Shown here one piece after another: positions 1 through 11,029 of a DNA stretch of 64,000 nucleotides. The translations under genes were made by a program, and so were the position numbers. Origin of the DNA: Locusta migratoria (lineage: Eukaryota; Arthropoda; Insecta; Orthoptera; Acrididae); NCBI GenBank assembly GCA_026315105.1, contig CM048745.1, forward strand, positions 283,011,747-283,075,746. The letters are read 5' to 3'. The notes under the pieces are model-generated. The model saw only the letters and a program-made list of their open reading frames with translations. It had not been told where the DNA came from and ran no database searches. The stretch's first letter is position 1, and every line of letters starts with the position of its first letter.

Positions 1-560
1 CAACACAACAAGTGTTAAGTTGAGAAAAGATTTCTCTTGCCTCAAATACGTGAAAACGTATTTGAGGAACAGTGTGACGAACTTTGCAGTGGCTAATGGT
101 ACCGCGGTAGCACGATACCTGACCTTTTCAGGGGTATGTTTTTCCCTAGGCGCTTGCTTTAGCACTTTTTCCCCTCTGTCCTTAAAACCGCTCATTTTTA
201 GAAAAGCTTTTCGTGCACTTCTTTCTCCCGATGAACGGAAATAATAGGTAATCACACCCAGACGTATGGTTAACATCACACTCTTACGCTCCTGGGGTAA
301 CATTAACTTACTAACAAATGCAGACGTTAAAGAGGACCTACTGAGTTGGTCACCACGTTAGTTCGAGCGTGGAGGGGCTCAGGTTTTTAAATAAAAGTGA
401 GTGGCATTATTATTATTTCATTTCGTTTCAGATGGGTCCGCAGCATATATTAAATCAGTAAATGTCATATTAATATTTATTCCTTAATTTATGCTGCACA
501 ATTACTTTTATTTACGTGTTATTTAATTACGACGAGTTTCGTTTCGGGGTTTCGCTTCTC
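1..560. other. No supported gene
   Basis: A 74-codon open frame at 20-244 has no recognisable domain and no support. The rest is AT-rich. Confidence 0.5.
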
Positions 561-573
561 CACTCTCGTTTTC

Positions 574-770
574 AAATGTTCAAATGTTTGTAGAGCTTGT
601 GGGACTTAAGTACGGGGTCATCAGTCCCTAAACTTACAAACTACTTATGAACTAGGTAATACTAAGGACGTCACAAATATCCATCCCCGAGGGGGGATTC
701 TAACCCCCGACCGTAGTGGCCGTGCAGACCGTGACTGGCGCGCCTCAGTCCCCTCGGCCACCGCGGCCGG
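574..770 (-). mobile_element. tRNA-derived SINE, copy 1
   Basis: On the - strand it begins with a tRNA-like head (gccgcggtggccgag, then a B-box-like ggttagaatcc) and ends in a tail with gggactgatgacccc and aacatttgaacatttg. A 13-bp duplication, cactctcgttttc, flanks it at 561-573 and 771-783, which defines the insertion exactly (197 bp). Confidence 0.9.
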
Positions 771-1496
771 CACTCTCGTTTTCTCTCACTCCCAAGACAT
801 TGTACTGTGACAGAGAACGAGACTTGAGAATTACGAAACGCAGATACGAGACTCGTCGCAATTAAATAACACCAAAATTAAAATAATTGTGCAGCTGGAA
901 TTAAGGAATAAATATAGAATATGTCATTATTATTATTAGCAGCGGCAGTTTAATGGCAATAGTAATAGTAGCTTGCATTTAAAGAAAGGAAGAGCAATTT
1001 TTAAAAATGTGATTCCTGGCATACCCAGAATTTGTATCCATAATCCCCCATTGCGTTAAACCCTAATGTTTCTTCCCTTCTTTCCTTCCTTCCTCAGCCA
1101 AAAGAAACATTCATTCACACGAACTATTCTTGAGGTCACTATTTCAATCTTCATTTCTCGATTTTCTCCGTAAGAAATGAAAAAAAAAGGTCGAGAGAAC
1201 TTTTTGCAAATTTTTAAGCCCCAAACACATATGCAAAGTTTGACACCTTGTTAAAAGTTACTAATTCACAATAGATAAATATTTGTCTTCCTATTTCTCC
1301 CATCCTCCTCCCACCGCAACAACCCCACCAAAAAAAAAAAAAAAATAAAAAAAAAATAAAAAATAAATAAATAAACTGTTGGTGGTCCTACATATACCCC
1401 AGAGAGACAATGAAGTCCTTTTTAGTGAAAACCGGAATATAAGAACTCATTTCAGCAGGAGCGAAGGAGCAACAACATGAGAAGACACGAACTCAA

Positions 1497-1691
1497 TGTT
1501 CAAATGATGTAGAGGTTATGGGACTTAACTACGGGGTCATCAGTCCCTAAACTTACAAACTACTTATGAACTAACTAATACTAAGGACGGCACAAACATC
1601 CATGCCCGAGAGGGGGATTCAAACCCCCGACCGTAGTGGCCGTGCGGACCGTGACTGGCGCGCCGCAGAGCGCTCGGCCACCGCGCCCGGC
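1497..1691 (-). mobile_element. tRNA-derived SINE, copy 2
   Basis: Same family and orientation as the copy at 574, with the same tRNA-like head (B box ggtttgaatcc) and tail. The short direct repeat acacgaa at 1485 and 1695 is the likely target duplication. Ends are approximate to a few bases. Confidence 0.85.
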
Positions 1692-2378
1692 AAAACACGA
1701 ATTGGGCCAACCTTTGCAGACATTGAAGAGACGATACATCTGGCAGGGCACAACTGTTAAGCATTCTACATAATGTGCTGCTTGCAAAGAACATCTCTGC
1801 AAAAAGTTTTCCTATGCCCCACGAATAAAGTTCTAGGGAAGTGGAGTATTTTATTATTACAAAACACCCTTTGAAAGTATTATCGACACTATGGAGGAAC
1901 CAACTGACTCTTCGGAAACTGTTGCCGAATTCGTATTACTAAGATGTGACGTTTTAAAGACGACAGAAATTACAGAGATTGGACAACAATATGGAAACAT
2001 GCTTGAGAATACGAGGGTGGTAAATACACATGAAAGAATGGACCATTCCTGTTGCACTATCACAGTTGAAAGCTTGATTGTTCAAAAGATGGAATAAAAA
2101 CTTCTACAAGTACAGCGTACAGTGCATTGTTAGAAGCTGTAAATATCGGTCGGAGTATCGACTGCGATTGAAAAATGAGGAAACCAATTTTTGTCCTGCT
2201 ATTAAACACTTTCATTTAAAGGGTTGGACTGCTACAGAAAGAAAAACGGAATTGGATGAGGTTCGTGCGGACTCCGCACCATCTGTGAAGTTCGTTTACT
2301 TCTGAAGTGATAAAATTATTCGCAGTCGGACAAGCACTGAAGGCAAATCGCGCTCCGGCCGTCGAATTGAAGAAAAAT

Positions 2379-2571
2379 TTTCAAATTTTTGTAAATGTAA
2401 GGGACTTAAGTACGTTGGTCATCAGTCCCTAGTCTTACAAACTACCTAAACTAACTTAAGATGATGACAACACTAACATTCATGCCCGAGGGAGGACTCG
2501 AACCTCCGACGACGAGCAGCGGCGTTCTCCACAGCTAAGTGCCTTGGAACACACGGCTACTACACCGCGAC
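2379..2571 (-). mobile_element. tRNA-derived SINE, copy 3 (related subfamily)
   Basis: The head contains ggttcgagtcc (B box) and gcggtgtagtagccg. The tail keeps gggactgatgacc. The tRNA-like part differs from the copies at 574 and 1497, so it is a second subfamily. It abuts a LINE relic that starts at 2573. Confidence 0.8.
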
Positions 2572-2572
2572 C

Positions 2573-3165
2573 ATAAAATATCTGGGGGTAAACATAAGGG
2601 GCGATTTGAAATGGTACGACCATATAAAATCAATTATGGGTAAGGCAGATACCAAACAGATTCATTGGAAGAATCTTCAGGAAGTGTAGTCGGATAACGA
2701 AGTAGGTTACAAAACACTCGTTTGGCTAACGGTTGAGTATGGCTCATCAGTGTGACATACGTACCAGGCAGGGTTAATAGAAGACATAGACAAGATAAAG
2801 CGGAGAACAGCACTCTTCGTTACGGGCTCATTCAGTAAGCGTGAAAGCGTCACGGAGATGACTAGGAAACTCCAGTAGCAGAAGCTGCAAGAGAGGCTCT
2901 CTGTATCGCGGTACGGACTCCTGTCAAAGTTCAGAGAGCGAACGTTTCATGAAGAATCGACCAGTATATTGCTTCCACCTACGTATACCTCACGAAACGA
3001 CCACAAGGATAAAATCAGAGAGATTTGAGCTCACACGGAGACATACTGGCATCATTTCTTCCGCGAGCCATACGCGACTGTAATAGGACGAAGTGACAAT
3101 GGTACGCGTGTACCCTCCGCCACACACCGCGAGGGGGCTGCGCAGTAGGGATGTAAATAATCCTC
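2573..3165 (+). pseudogene. LINE reverse transcriptase C-terminal relic
   Basis: Translation gives KYLGVNIRGDLKWYDHIKSIMG, the thumb region after the active site in many non-LTR reverse transcriptases. It then reads as a degraded C-terminal part (SVSRYGLLSKFRER; TSRNDHKDKIREI). Several stops and frameshifts are present and the catalytic YxDD is absent. Family assignment beyond non-LTR is uncertain. Confidence 0.65.
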
Positions 3166-3364
3166 CTAAGCTACTAGCAAAAGGGAAAAACCTTAACTGG
3201 ACCCTATACCCTTTCATTGTTGTGTTACCTCATAATTATAATTGTTATTAGGTAATCCTGAAAATTGTGGAAGCGGAAGAGGAGGTGGAATCAACGAATA
3301 GGTTTTTCCAGACTATAACTTAAAATCACTAAAATAGCAATTTATATTAATTTATGAAAACACA

Positions 3365-3565
3365 GCCGGCCGCGGTGACCGAGCGTTCTGCGGCGCGCCA
3401 GTCACAGTCTGCACGGCCACTACGGTCGGGAGTTCGGATTCCCCCTCGGGAATGGATATTTGTGCCGTCGTTAGTATAAGCTAGTTCATAAGTAGTTTGT
3501 AAGTTTAGGGACTGATGACCCCGTAGTTAAGTCCCATAAGCTCTACAAACATTTGAACATTTGAA
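3365..3565 (+). mobile_element. tRNA-derived SINE, copy 4
   Basis: Only full-length + strand copy here: gccggccgcggtgaccgag head, B box gttcggattcc, tail ending acatttgaacatttg. A 9-bp target duplication, gaaaacaca, lies at 3356-3364 and 3566-3574. Confidence 0.9.
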
Positions 3566-3574
3566 GAAAACACA

Positions 3575-4708
3575 TTTGTCAAAGTTGGTGGCTTTAGTAG
3601 ATAATTCCTTTAGTATTGATGGAACAGTAAAAGAAAGCAAATGGTCAATCACGAAAAAAAAGCTGAAAACCATAATGGCTTAGCGGCGCATATGAACATA
3701 TTAATTTACAATAACTAATGTTATTAACATATTGACCAAATTTGCAATAGTTTTCAAGGGTATGGATTAAGCTACGGCAGGTAGGCCACCTTTAACAAGA
3801 GTGAAATTCAAGCAATCTCCGAACATTCCCAAACAGTTTTTCTTTAGGAGACTACGCGCCTAACATGATGCATAAACAACACAACATAAGCCCTTAAACC
3901 CTAAAATAACAAATAACAAGAAGGCTCAAGGACTTTACATTAAGTAAAATAGAATCGTTATGAGATCATAAGAAAATTCAACGGCCTGTATAATTGATAA
4001 AGCAAGCGGCCCAATAAGGTTAAGACAGAATGGCCCAACTTAAAACCATCACTATTAAACCAAATTTTAAATCTAGAAATACATTCTGAGCAATACCTAA
4101 AACATAGGATTGGAAGAGGGCGATAAAATTAAGACTTAATACAGAATCACCATTTAACTGATGAAGTGGGCCTGATAAAAATATTTGACAGGTGAATCAC
4201 AAACACTTCGGGCAGACAAACATTTAGATATTACTGTAATAGTCCAAACATGATGGTTAGTTATGGAAAAGAAATGCCGAAAACCTAAAGGGCTTAGCGG
4301 CGCATTTGAAAAAATGAAATCAAATTTACAAGAATTTTGAAGGTACCAAATAACAAGAAATACCAAAATGTGTTTCAAAAAAGGATCCCATTAATTTAAC
4401 ATACTTGGAAAGACGGCATTGAAACTTAAACAGGTAAATTACAATATACAATCTGCTCAGGACTAGCTTGTAGGTACACGCCCTTGGAACATAAACAAGA
4501 TAGCACACTGCCGAGGAGCAAACAAGTTCTAGTCCCAGCCATTCGACCGCCACGGGTACAAATATTACACAGTTTATTCAAACAGAGATTTACAACATGA
4601 ACCAAGCCACTCAAAGGCAATTCTGAAAGGCGAAATGGACCAAAAGGAAATAGAAATGATATAAAGAAAGAAAACCTGTTAATTACAACTGTTCGAGTAC
4701 AGGTAGAT
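3575..4708. other. No gene recognised
   Basis: AT-rich, no open frame with domain support. The similar phrases at about 3656-3690 and 4262-4310 (gaaaa-gcygaaaacc-taaagggcttagcggcgcat type) look like two diverged copies of an unidentified repeat about 600 bp apart. Confidence 0.45.
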
Positions 4709-4817
4709 TGATTGATTGATTGATTGATTTTTCCAGGGAAACCAAAACAGTCTTGGACCAACCCGCCACTTCCCGCACCGAAACTAAGTTTATTGTGCGG
4801 TATCGCTCCCTGTATAT

Positions 4818-5228
4818 CTAGTAAAGCCAACCAATGCCCTTGAACAGTGCAAGGAGTCCCTTTACCAGTTCTTTACTAAACACAATTTCTTCGGGTCTGG
4901 TTGTCCCAAATATTCTGTTCCTTTTATTCTCCAATGCGATGCATTCGAAGATTAGATGTGATCCAGTTTCATCACCGTCATCACAGATCCTACATTTAGG
5001 GTCCTCTTCCATTATTCCCATTGTACGTAGGTGTTTTTTGAAATTCCCATGGCCTGTCAGCAATACAACCATGAGTCTAATCTCTCTCCTGTTCAGACCC
5101 AGGATTGCAGAGCCTCTTTTAAAACATGGCTTTGGCATCATTACCTTGCCATGTTTTTGTTGATGGATTTTGGTCCAATATTCTACGTGCTGTCTTCTGA
5201 GCCAGTTACGTAGCTCCAATTTGATCAT
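4818..5228 (-). pseudogene. LINE copy 1 C-terminal domain with CCHC motif
   Basis: 136 codons following RNase H. Contains CRICDDGDETGSHLIFEC, a C-x2-C...H-x4-C zinc motif found at the end of many LINE ORF2 proteins, preceded by RREIRLMVVLLTGHGNF. A frameshift separates it from the RNase H segment, which ended in LTFKRQ. Confidence 0.8.
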
Positions 5229-6844
5229 TGCCTTTTGAATGTGAGGACAGGTTCCGGTCCAATAAATGGAGTCTCTGCCCCCATCCTGGCTAATCTGTCG
5301 GCATGTTCATTGCCACTGATCCCCGAGTGGCCAGGGACCCAAAATAGGTTTACTCTATTGCTTTCCCCTAGCTCCACCCGAACCCTGTGACATTCTGCAA
5401 CAATTTTAGACATTGTTGCAGGAGCTGCCAGTGATCTCAGGGGTGCCTGGCTGTCTGAATAGATATAGATGCTACGATCTTTGTAGCACCTACGCAAATT
5501 CTCCTCCACACACGCCCTGATGGCAGTGATTTCCTCCTGGAATACTGAGGCCAGTTTTCCTAGAGAGATGACGCCCTCCAGTCTTGGCTGCACCTCATAT
5601 ACCCCTGCCCCAACACCTTGGTTCGATTTTGACCAGTCAGTGAACCAGATAATATCCCCCATACAGTGTAGAACTATTTTCTTCCACTGCTCCCTACTTC
5701 CAATTGTTATATTGAAAGGCTTGTTGAAGCAGTATGGGGTTATAATATAGTTGGCTGGCATTTCCCCAACCTTTCTTATATTTACCTCACTCCCTATTTT
5801 AGTGTATGATTCTGGATATCCCAAAGAGTTCCAGTAGTTGCCAGATTTGAGTCTGTATGCACCAGCCGCTGCCTCCATATTGACACAAAGGTGTAATTGG
5901 GGCATATCCAGCATGGTTTCCATCCCAGCAGTTAGTGTACTGCTAATTCCGCGTGTTATGGCTAAGCAGGCTAATCTCTGCACCTTACCAAGCTCCTTAG
6001 CAGCAACCTGCTGTTCTACCTTCTTCCACCACACGACCGCCCCATAGGTGATCCTGGGTCTAATCACTGTGGTGTATATCCAGTGCATACCCTTGGGGCT
6101 CAGGCCCCAATTTTTGCCACAAGCTCTCCTGGTACTCACAAGAGTACCTTTTGCCTTGGAGCAAATATTCCTGATGTGAGGGGTCCATGTCAGTTTCTCA
6201 TCTAGGGTAACCACTAGATATTTCACTGTCCCCTTCACAGGTAGCACGTCATTGAAAAGCTTTAGATTCCAACTTGAATGTTGTATATGCTTCTTTGTGA
6301 ATGGTACAACAACAGTCTTCTTAGGACTAACCCCCAGATCCTGTTTTCTGCACCAGTCTTGCACAATGTCCAAAGCACCTTGTGCCATATTCTTTACTGT
6401 GTCAGCAAATTTGCCAAGTATTACTATGACAAGATCATCTGCGTATCCTTGTCAAAAGTACTGCCTAGAGTTTAATTCTCCAATGAGATCATTCACCACT
6501 AGATTCCACACTAAAGGGGAAAGAACTCCTCCTTGCGGGTAACCCCTATTGGTGTTGATTACCATTTTTTCACTCATCATGGTAGCTTCTACCTTTCTTC
6601 CACTGAGCATGGATGGCCCTAGTCCACCTACATATTGTGGTCCCTAGGTCATGCACCTCTGCTGCCCTAACCATGGAATCGAAGGTCGTGTTGCTAAAAG
6701 CCCCCTCGATGTCCAGAACGATACAGAGGGCTATTTCCTGAAAGTGTAGTGCTTAACCCACCTTCCCAACGAGTTGGTGAAGAGCTGTCTCACATGATTT
6801 ACCTGGCTGATATGCATGTTGGTTTGAATATAGAGGAGCCCTAC
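5225..6844 (-). pseudogene. LINE copy 1 reverse transcriptase core and RNase H
   Basis: The catalytic GYADDLVIV lies near 6425-6450 in a broken frame. A continuous 387-codon stretch (6388-5225) then runs from the thumb region (VPFTKKHIQHSSW, KYLVVTLDEKLTW) through RNase H. RNase H has FTDWSKSNQG (first Asp), EITAIRACVEENL (Glu), IYSDSQAPL (second Asp) and NEHADRLARMG (last Asp). FTDWSKS replaces the usual TDGSKS, a likely inactivating change because Gly is conserved there. It overlaps the next open segment by four bases. Confidence 0.85.
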
Positions 6845-8320
6845 TTAACCTCCTTTCTCCAACATGCACATTAACCAGCTTTTCCAATGTCTTAAGAACC
6901 TGCATAGGAATCTAATAAGATTTTCTCCCGCCTGTTGTAGGAGAGCTGAAAAGATTCCATCAAGGCCAGGTGACTTGAACGGTTGAAATGTTCCCACCGC
7001 CCATCGGACCTTACTGAGATCGACACACTCCTTGGCCAAATCCCAGTCCTCTAAGCGAATACCTGAGAACCATTGTGTCTCAGGAATCGCATTCTGGTCT
7101 GAGTTATCCCCCAGAGTATATTGAGGAAAGTGAGTCTTGAGGAGCAGTTCCAGCGTTTCATGTGCTGTCTTTGAATACTCCCCATCCACCTTCCACAATG
7201 TTCCTCCTGGATTAGTTGGTACCCTAGTGAGGATTTTATGAAGTCTCGCTTGAGCAGCCGTGCCCTCCACTTCCTCACAGAAAACCTTCCAGGATACCTC
7301 CTTTGCCCGTCTGATGGCAAGGTTGTAATTGACAAGGGCCTCACGATACTTTGCCCATTGTACTTTGTGCCTTGCAAGGTTAAACAGTCTTCGTACCTGT
7401 TTCCTTTGCATTTCCAGGTTATTATTCCACCAAGGCACACTCCTATTTGTGCACTTCTTGGTGATTGAGCGGTTGTCCTGGTATGAGGTCACTATAGCAG
7501 AGGTTACGGCCTCTGCTACTTCCCTAACTCTGCTGGATTCCTTACTGAAGTTTTAATTTCCGATAGGCTGAAGTCAAGGTCTCTTCTATATGTCTCCCAG
7601 TCCGTTTTCCTGGGGTTCCTATAGGCCATGGTCCGTCTGGTTCCCATTTCAACCTTGAATTTAATATACATGTGATCTGATGAGGATGGCTCCAGGACCA
7701 CATGCCACTATTTGACGTAACTTCCCATCATCATGGAACCAAAAGTTATGTCAATTACTTCTTCCCTTCTACTATTCCTGAATGTAGGTTCATCACCCCT
7801 ATTCAGGATCTCCAAGTTGTTAGATAGGAGAAATTCAAGAATGTGCTCACCTCTACCACTGGTGTCCTTGTTGCCCCACGATAGATTGTGGGCATTGGCA
7901 TTACATCCCACCACCAGTTCGTCACCTTGCCGATGGCAGGCTTCTCTCAGTCTCCTAACTTCCAAAGAAGGGGTAGAGCTGTCTTCGTAAGGAAGGTATG
8001 CTGAGGCCAAAACAATTTCCCTCGTGATACCTTCCTCATGTTGCTGCATCCTGATGGTCACCAGGTCCCTCGAACAAAAATCCATCACTGGTATGAAAGG
8101 TATTCCATTTCTAACATAAATACATGTTCTAGAGTTTTTTTAGAATTCTGGCATAAATCGGCTTACCTCCAGTACCACCGAGGCCCAATACACCCCCTTT
8201 GTATAAATAGGGTTCTTGTATGAGGGCCACGTCCACCTCCTGTCTCCCCAGGCGACGGCTCAGGGCAGCAGTGTGATGCAGGTTTATCTGCAGCACTTCC
8301 AGCCCCCATCTTGCTGCCAT
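6845..8320 (-). pseudogene. LINE copy 1 endonuclease and N-terminal reverse transcriptase
   Basis: Open segments in different frames give LQINLHH (start of the apurinic-like endonuclease), DVALIQEPYLY (with the catalytic Glu), CNANAHNLSWG, and HMYIKFKV near the endonuclease end. These are followed by the reverse transcriptase finger region up to FKSPGLDGIFSALLQQ. Frame changes near 8130, 7700 and 7500 break the protein. A full-length protein of the family would be about 1000-1200 aa in one frame. Confidence 0.82.
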
Positions 8321-8765
8321 TATTGCCTTTAAGGTCTTTGATTACCCTGACGCAGACCTGCAAGAACCCTAAAAACAGTTTCAGGCCTTGCTATCGCAAT
8401 GCCTTCAGGGACTTCTCTCCGACCTCCACCACCAGGGTTCGTCCTTCCGGAACGACCTTTTGGTTAATTACCCTCCAATCCTCTGTCGAGACTTTTAGGT
8501 TCTGGACCCTTATTTTCTCGAACAGAGTCTTTGGAAAGACATCCTTAAGGATCTTTGGTTCCCATATTGATACCTTTGCGGTCTTCAGTTCGGCTGCTGT
8601 CTTGACCAGTAGCTTCGCATCCTCCCACGGGGATATCATGGGCACCTTGTACTTAAGCCATTCTGCTGAGTGCTCCCCCTTGCAGACAAAAATGAGGTCA
8701 CCGCGATCTAGATAGACCCTCCTGAATTTAGGTCCTGGACCAGCGTTCCTCCCAATCTCTTCAAA

Positions 8766-9143
8766 AAATATATGAGCACGCCTGGTACGCCACCGTAAAA
8801 GCCACTTGTTAAGCGCACATAACTTTCAAAACAGAAAGCACACTACAACGGGCACCACTACTATAACAAAGGCACACGAACAGACAAGCTGAAGTTAACT
8901 TTCTAAATTCCGGGACAGGTCCGGCGACATTCCTCACACCACATCAAAGAGGCAGCCCACCGCCCAAGTGGTCCGTCGTGTGAAGACGCTGACTCTGGGA
9001 GGAGAAGGAAGAAGAGCCCCTCCGGATTGTCAATACGGCACAGCCCATGTTATGCCACAGCAACTTTCCTCCTAAGCGCCGGCCCAAATGTACGCACTGC
9101 CCTCTGCACCTCAACTCACCGAGTAGTGGCAACACCACCTAGA
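8766..9143. other. No gene recognised, GC-rich
   Basis: Between the truncated LINE and the palindrome. Open frames here have no domain and are typical of chance frames in GC-rich DNA. Confidence 0.4.
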
Positions 9144-9327
9144 GACAGGCCTTACGACAGCCCGTGCTACGTCTTACTAAGTCTATGGCTGCGTCACGCT
9201 GACCAGGCCGCGGCCGACATCTGACTGGCTGGCCGCTACGAGGCAGTGGGCGTGCCCCAGCGGTCAGCCATTCAGCTAGCGGCCGCGACCTAGTCAGTGT
9301 GACGCAGCACGGCCTGTTGTAATGCAC
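9144..9327. repeat. CpG-rich long palindrome
   Basis: Inverted arms of 47 bp at 9191-9237 and 9259-9305 (about 80% matching, containing gcgtcac, cgcggccg and ggccgct) around a 21-bp loop. Pairing extends outward to about 9144 and 9327 with a 22-base interruption on the left (cagcccgtgct / agcacggcctg). It could be a foldback transposon remnant. No gene is seen in it. Confidence 0.65.
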
Positions 9328-9782
9328 GCCTCGGATGATGTTTGATTTGCCAGTGGATTGCGTGCTGGGAGCTGTGATGACTACTCAGATGGAAAATTAC
9401 TCCATTGCTGGCTCCGCTGTGGCTAGCATGTTGTAATTCGGAGATAGGACATGTCCTATTTTCTGGATTGTTGTCTGTGGTGGATTTTAACGCTAGCAAA
9501 TGAGGAATACGCATTTCGTCACGTGAGCGTATTATTTCCAAGCTTGCCAGTAATGTCTACTAATGCTACTTTGTTTGTGTGCTCCAAGCATCGTGTTTCT
9601 GTTGGTAGCAGCCTATTATCAGACAAGATATGTGTTATAAAATAAAAAGTTTAATGGAGAACTTTTTTTATTATTTTATTTGGCCTTTAGAGTTTCTCTA
9701 TTTAGCCATCAAAAGTACATTTTTTATTTTATTTTACAGCAATTAGAATACAATAAGTAAAACATACAAATATACAAATAGA

Positions 9783-9787
<5 letters not shown>

Positions 9788-9821
<34 letters not shown>

Positions 9822-9851
9822 TGTGTCTGTGTGTGTGTGTGTGTGTGTGTC
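9788..9851. repeat. (AC)n/(GT)n compound microsatellite, self-complementary
   Basis: A run of CA repeats turns into GT repeats at about 9820 (cacacacgtgtgtgtctgtg), so the tract can fold on itself. It abuts the 3' end of a LINE relic on the - strand. Confidence 0.9.
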
Positions 9852-9867
9852 TTCTCCAATTATATTT

Positions 9868-10329
9868 TTATAATTTTAAACCTGTCCTCCTGATGAATTT
9901 CCCAATAACTTTATATAATTGAATGTCTTTACTTGAAATCAGTTGAGTAGCATTTAAAGGTAGTAGATAATCCAAAGATTGTATTGATTTGATGAATTCT
10001 TGCCGTTCATTGACAAATTTAACACACGCAAAGAAAATATGATTAACATCAACGACTGACTCAGAATTACACTCACATGTTGGAGAATTAATAATGTTGA
10101 TACGATATAAATGAAGTGGAAATGAAGCATGGTTGAATCGGAGGCGAATTATTGTTGATATTGTAAAACGGTTGAACGGCACCTTCTGGAACCATGGATA
10201 GATTGGGGGTTGTAGGCTGGCAAAGTAACTGCCCTTCTGTTGTTTGGTCTCATTCCACATATCTTGCCAACGATGTAAAGCAAGTCGCTTTATTTCATGT
10301 TGATAATATGTAGAACGTTTTATACCCAT
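9868..10329 (-). pseudogene. LINE ORF2 C-terminal fragment with zinc motif
   Basis: 153 codons open. TISTIIRLRFNHASFPLHLYRI followed by SPTCECNSESVVDVNHIFFAC matches the layout of the C-terminal zinc region of jockey-like LINE proteins (C-x-C...H-x4-C). The upstream reverse transcriptase is missing, so this is a 5'-truncated insertion. Its 3' flank is the AC/GT tract. Confidence 0.65.
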
Positions 10330-10735
10330 GTCAAAATTAAAAAGATATCTTGATATAATGTATAAAGACGTTCGTTTACAAAATCATATTTATTAACAAA
10401 TCCTTTTCTTGGAACGAATTTAATTATTGTGATGACTTGCGCAAGTTCGTCAAATCATATGGTCAGAACACTTTGCACGTTATCATGGTGAGTTAACCAG
10501 AAATTACTCTACAATCTACGGCATTTCCTCAGCCTTAATTCTTCAGTAAATAAAAACACGCTGATTTCTCGCCCACTACACTTTGCTACCTCCAATATTA
10601 CAGCGTCCATGTTGACAATGCCAAGTCCCACTCGCCTTCTACCGATCGAGGGTAAACGAAGTATCGTGTGAAGCCAACCTTACACAAAAGCCATCGCAGT
10701 GCACAGCGCAATACCACGCTTGACAGTCCGCTGGG

Positions 10736-10925
10736 TTCAAAATGTTCAAATGTTTGTAAATCTATCGGACCAAACTGCGTCGTCATCAGTCCGTAGCTTA
10801 ACCTAGGTAAACTAACCTAAGGACGACACACACACCCATGCCCCAGGGAGGACTCGAACCTCCACGACGAGCAACCGCGCACTCCGCAGCGAGATGCTTT
10901 AGACCGCTCGGCTACTCCACCGCGG
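10736..10925 (-). mobile_element. tRNA-derived SINE, copy 5
   Basis: Second subfamily (acggactgatgacgacgc core, ggttcgagtcc B box). A 12-bp target duplication, cagtccgctggg, at 10724-10735 and 10926-10937 defines the ends. Confidence 0.9.
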
Positions 10926-11029
10926 CAGTCCGCTGGGAAACCAAACACGGATTCCAACAGCAAATCAGGTGTCGTCTGAGGCGGGCTTACGGCGTGGTGT
11001 TGGTAGTGCACGCGGGTCTCTAGAACCCC

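Larger units (their letters stand above)
4709..8765 (-). mobile_element. RNase H-bearing LINE (R1/LOA/I-like), copy 1, 5'-truncated
   Basis: Non-LTR retrotransposon read right to left: end of ORF1 (about 8760-8390), AP-like endonuclease (8320-7700), reverse transcriptase (7700-5900), RNase H (about 5680-5250), C-terminal zinc motif (5228-4818), and a 3' end with an (AATC)n tail at 4709-4730. It matches the copies at 28194 and 50170. The 5' end is cut inside ORF1, as expected for incomplete target-primed reverse transcription. The coding sequence is split by stops and frameshifts. No convincing target duplication was found. Confidence 0.9.

Noticed and set aside
20..244. 74-codon open frame at the left edge as a gene
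   Set aside because: No recognisable domain, no splice or promoter support, and length within chance expectation.
700..770. tRNA gene on the - strand
   Set aside because: The tRNA-like head is the 5' part of a 197-bp SINE with a 13-bp target duplication, and the same head recurs in other copies. The stem pairing of a true tRNA is not kept.
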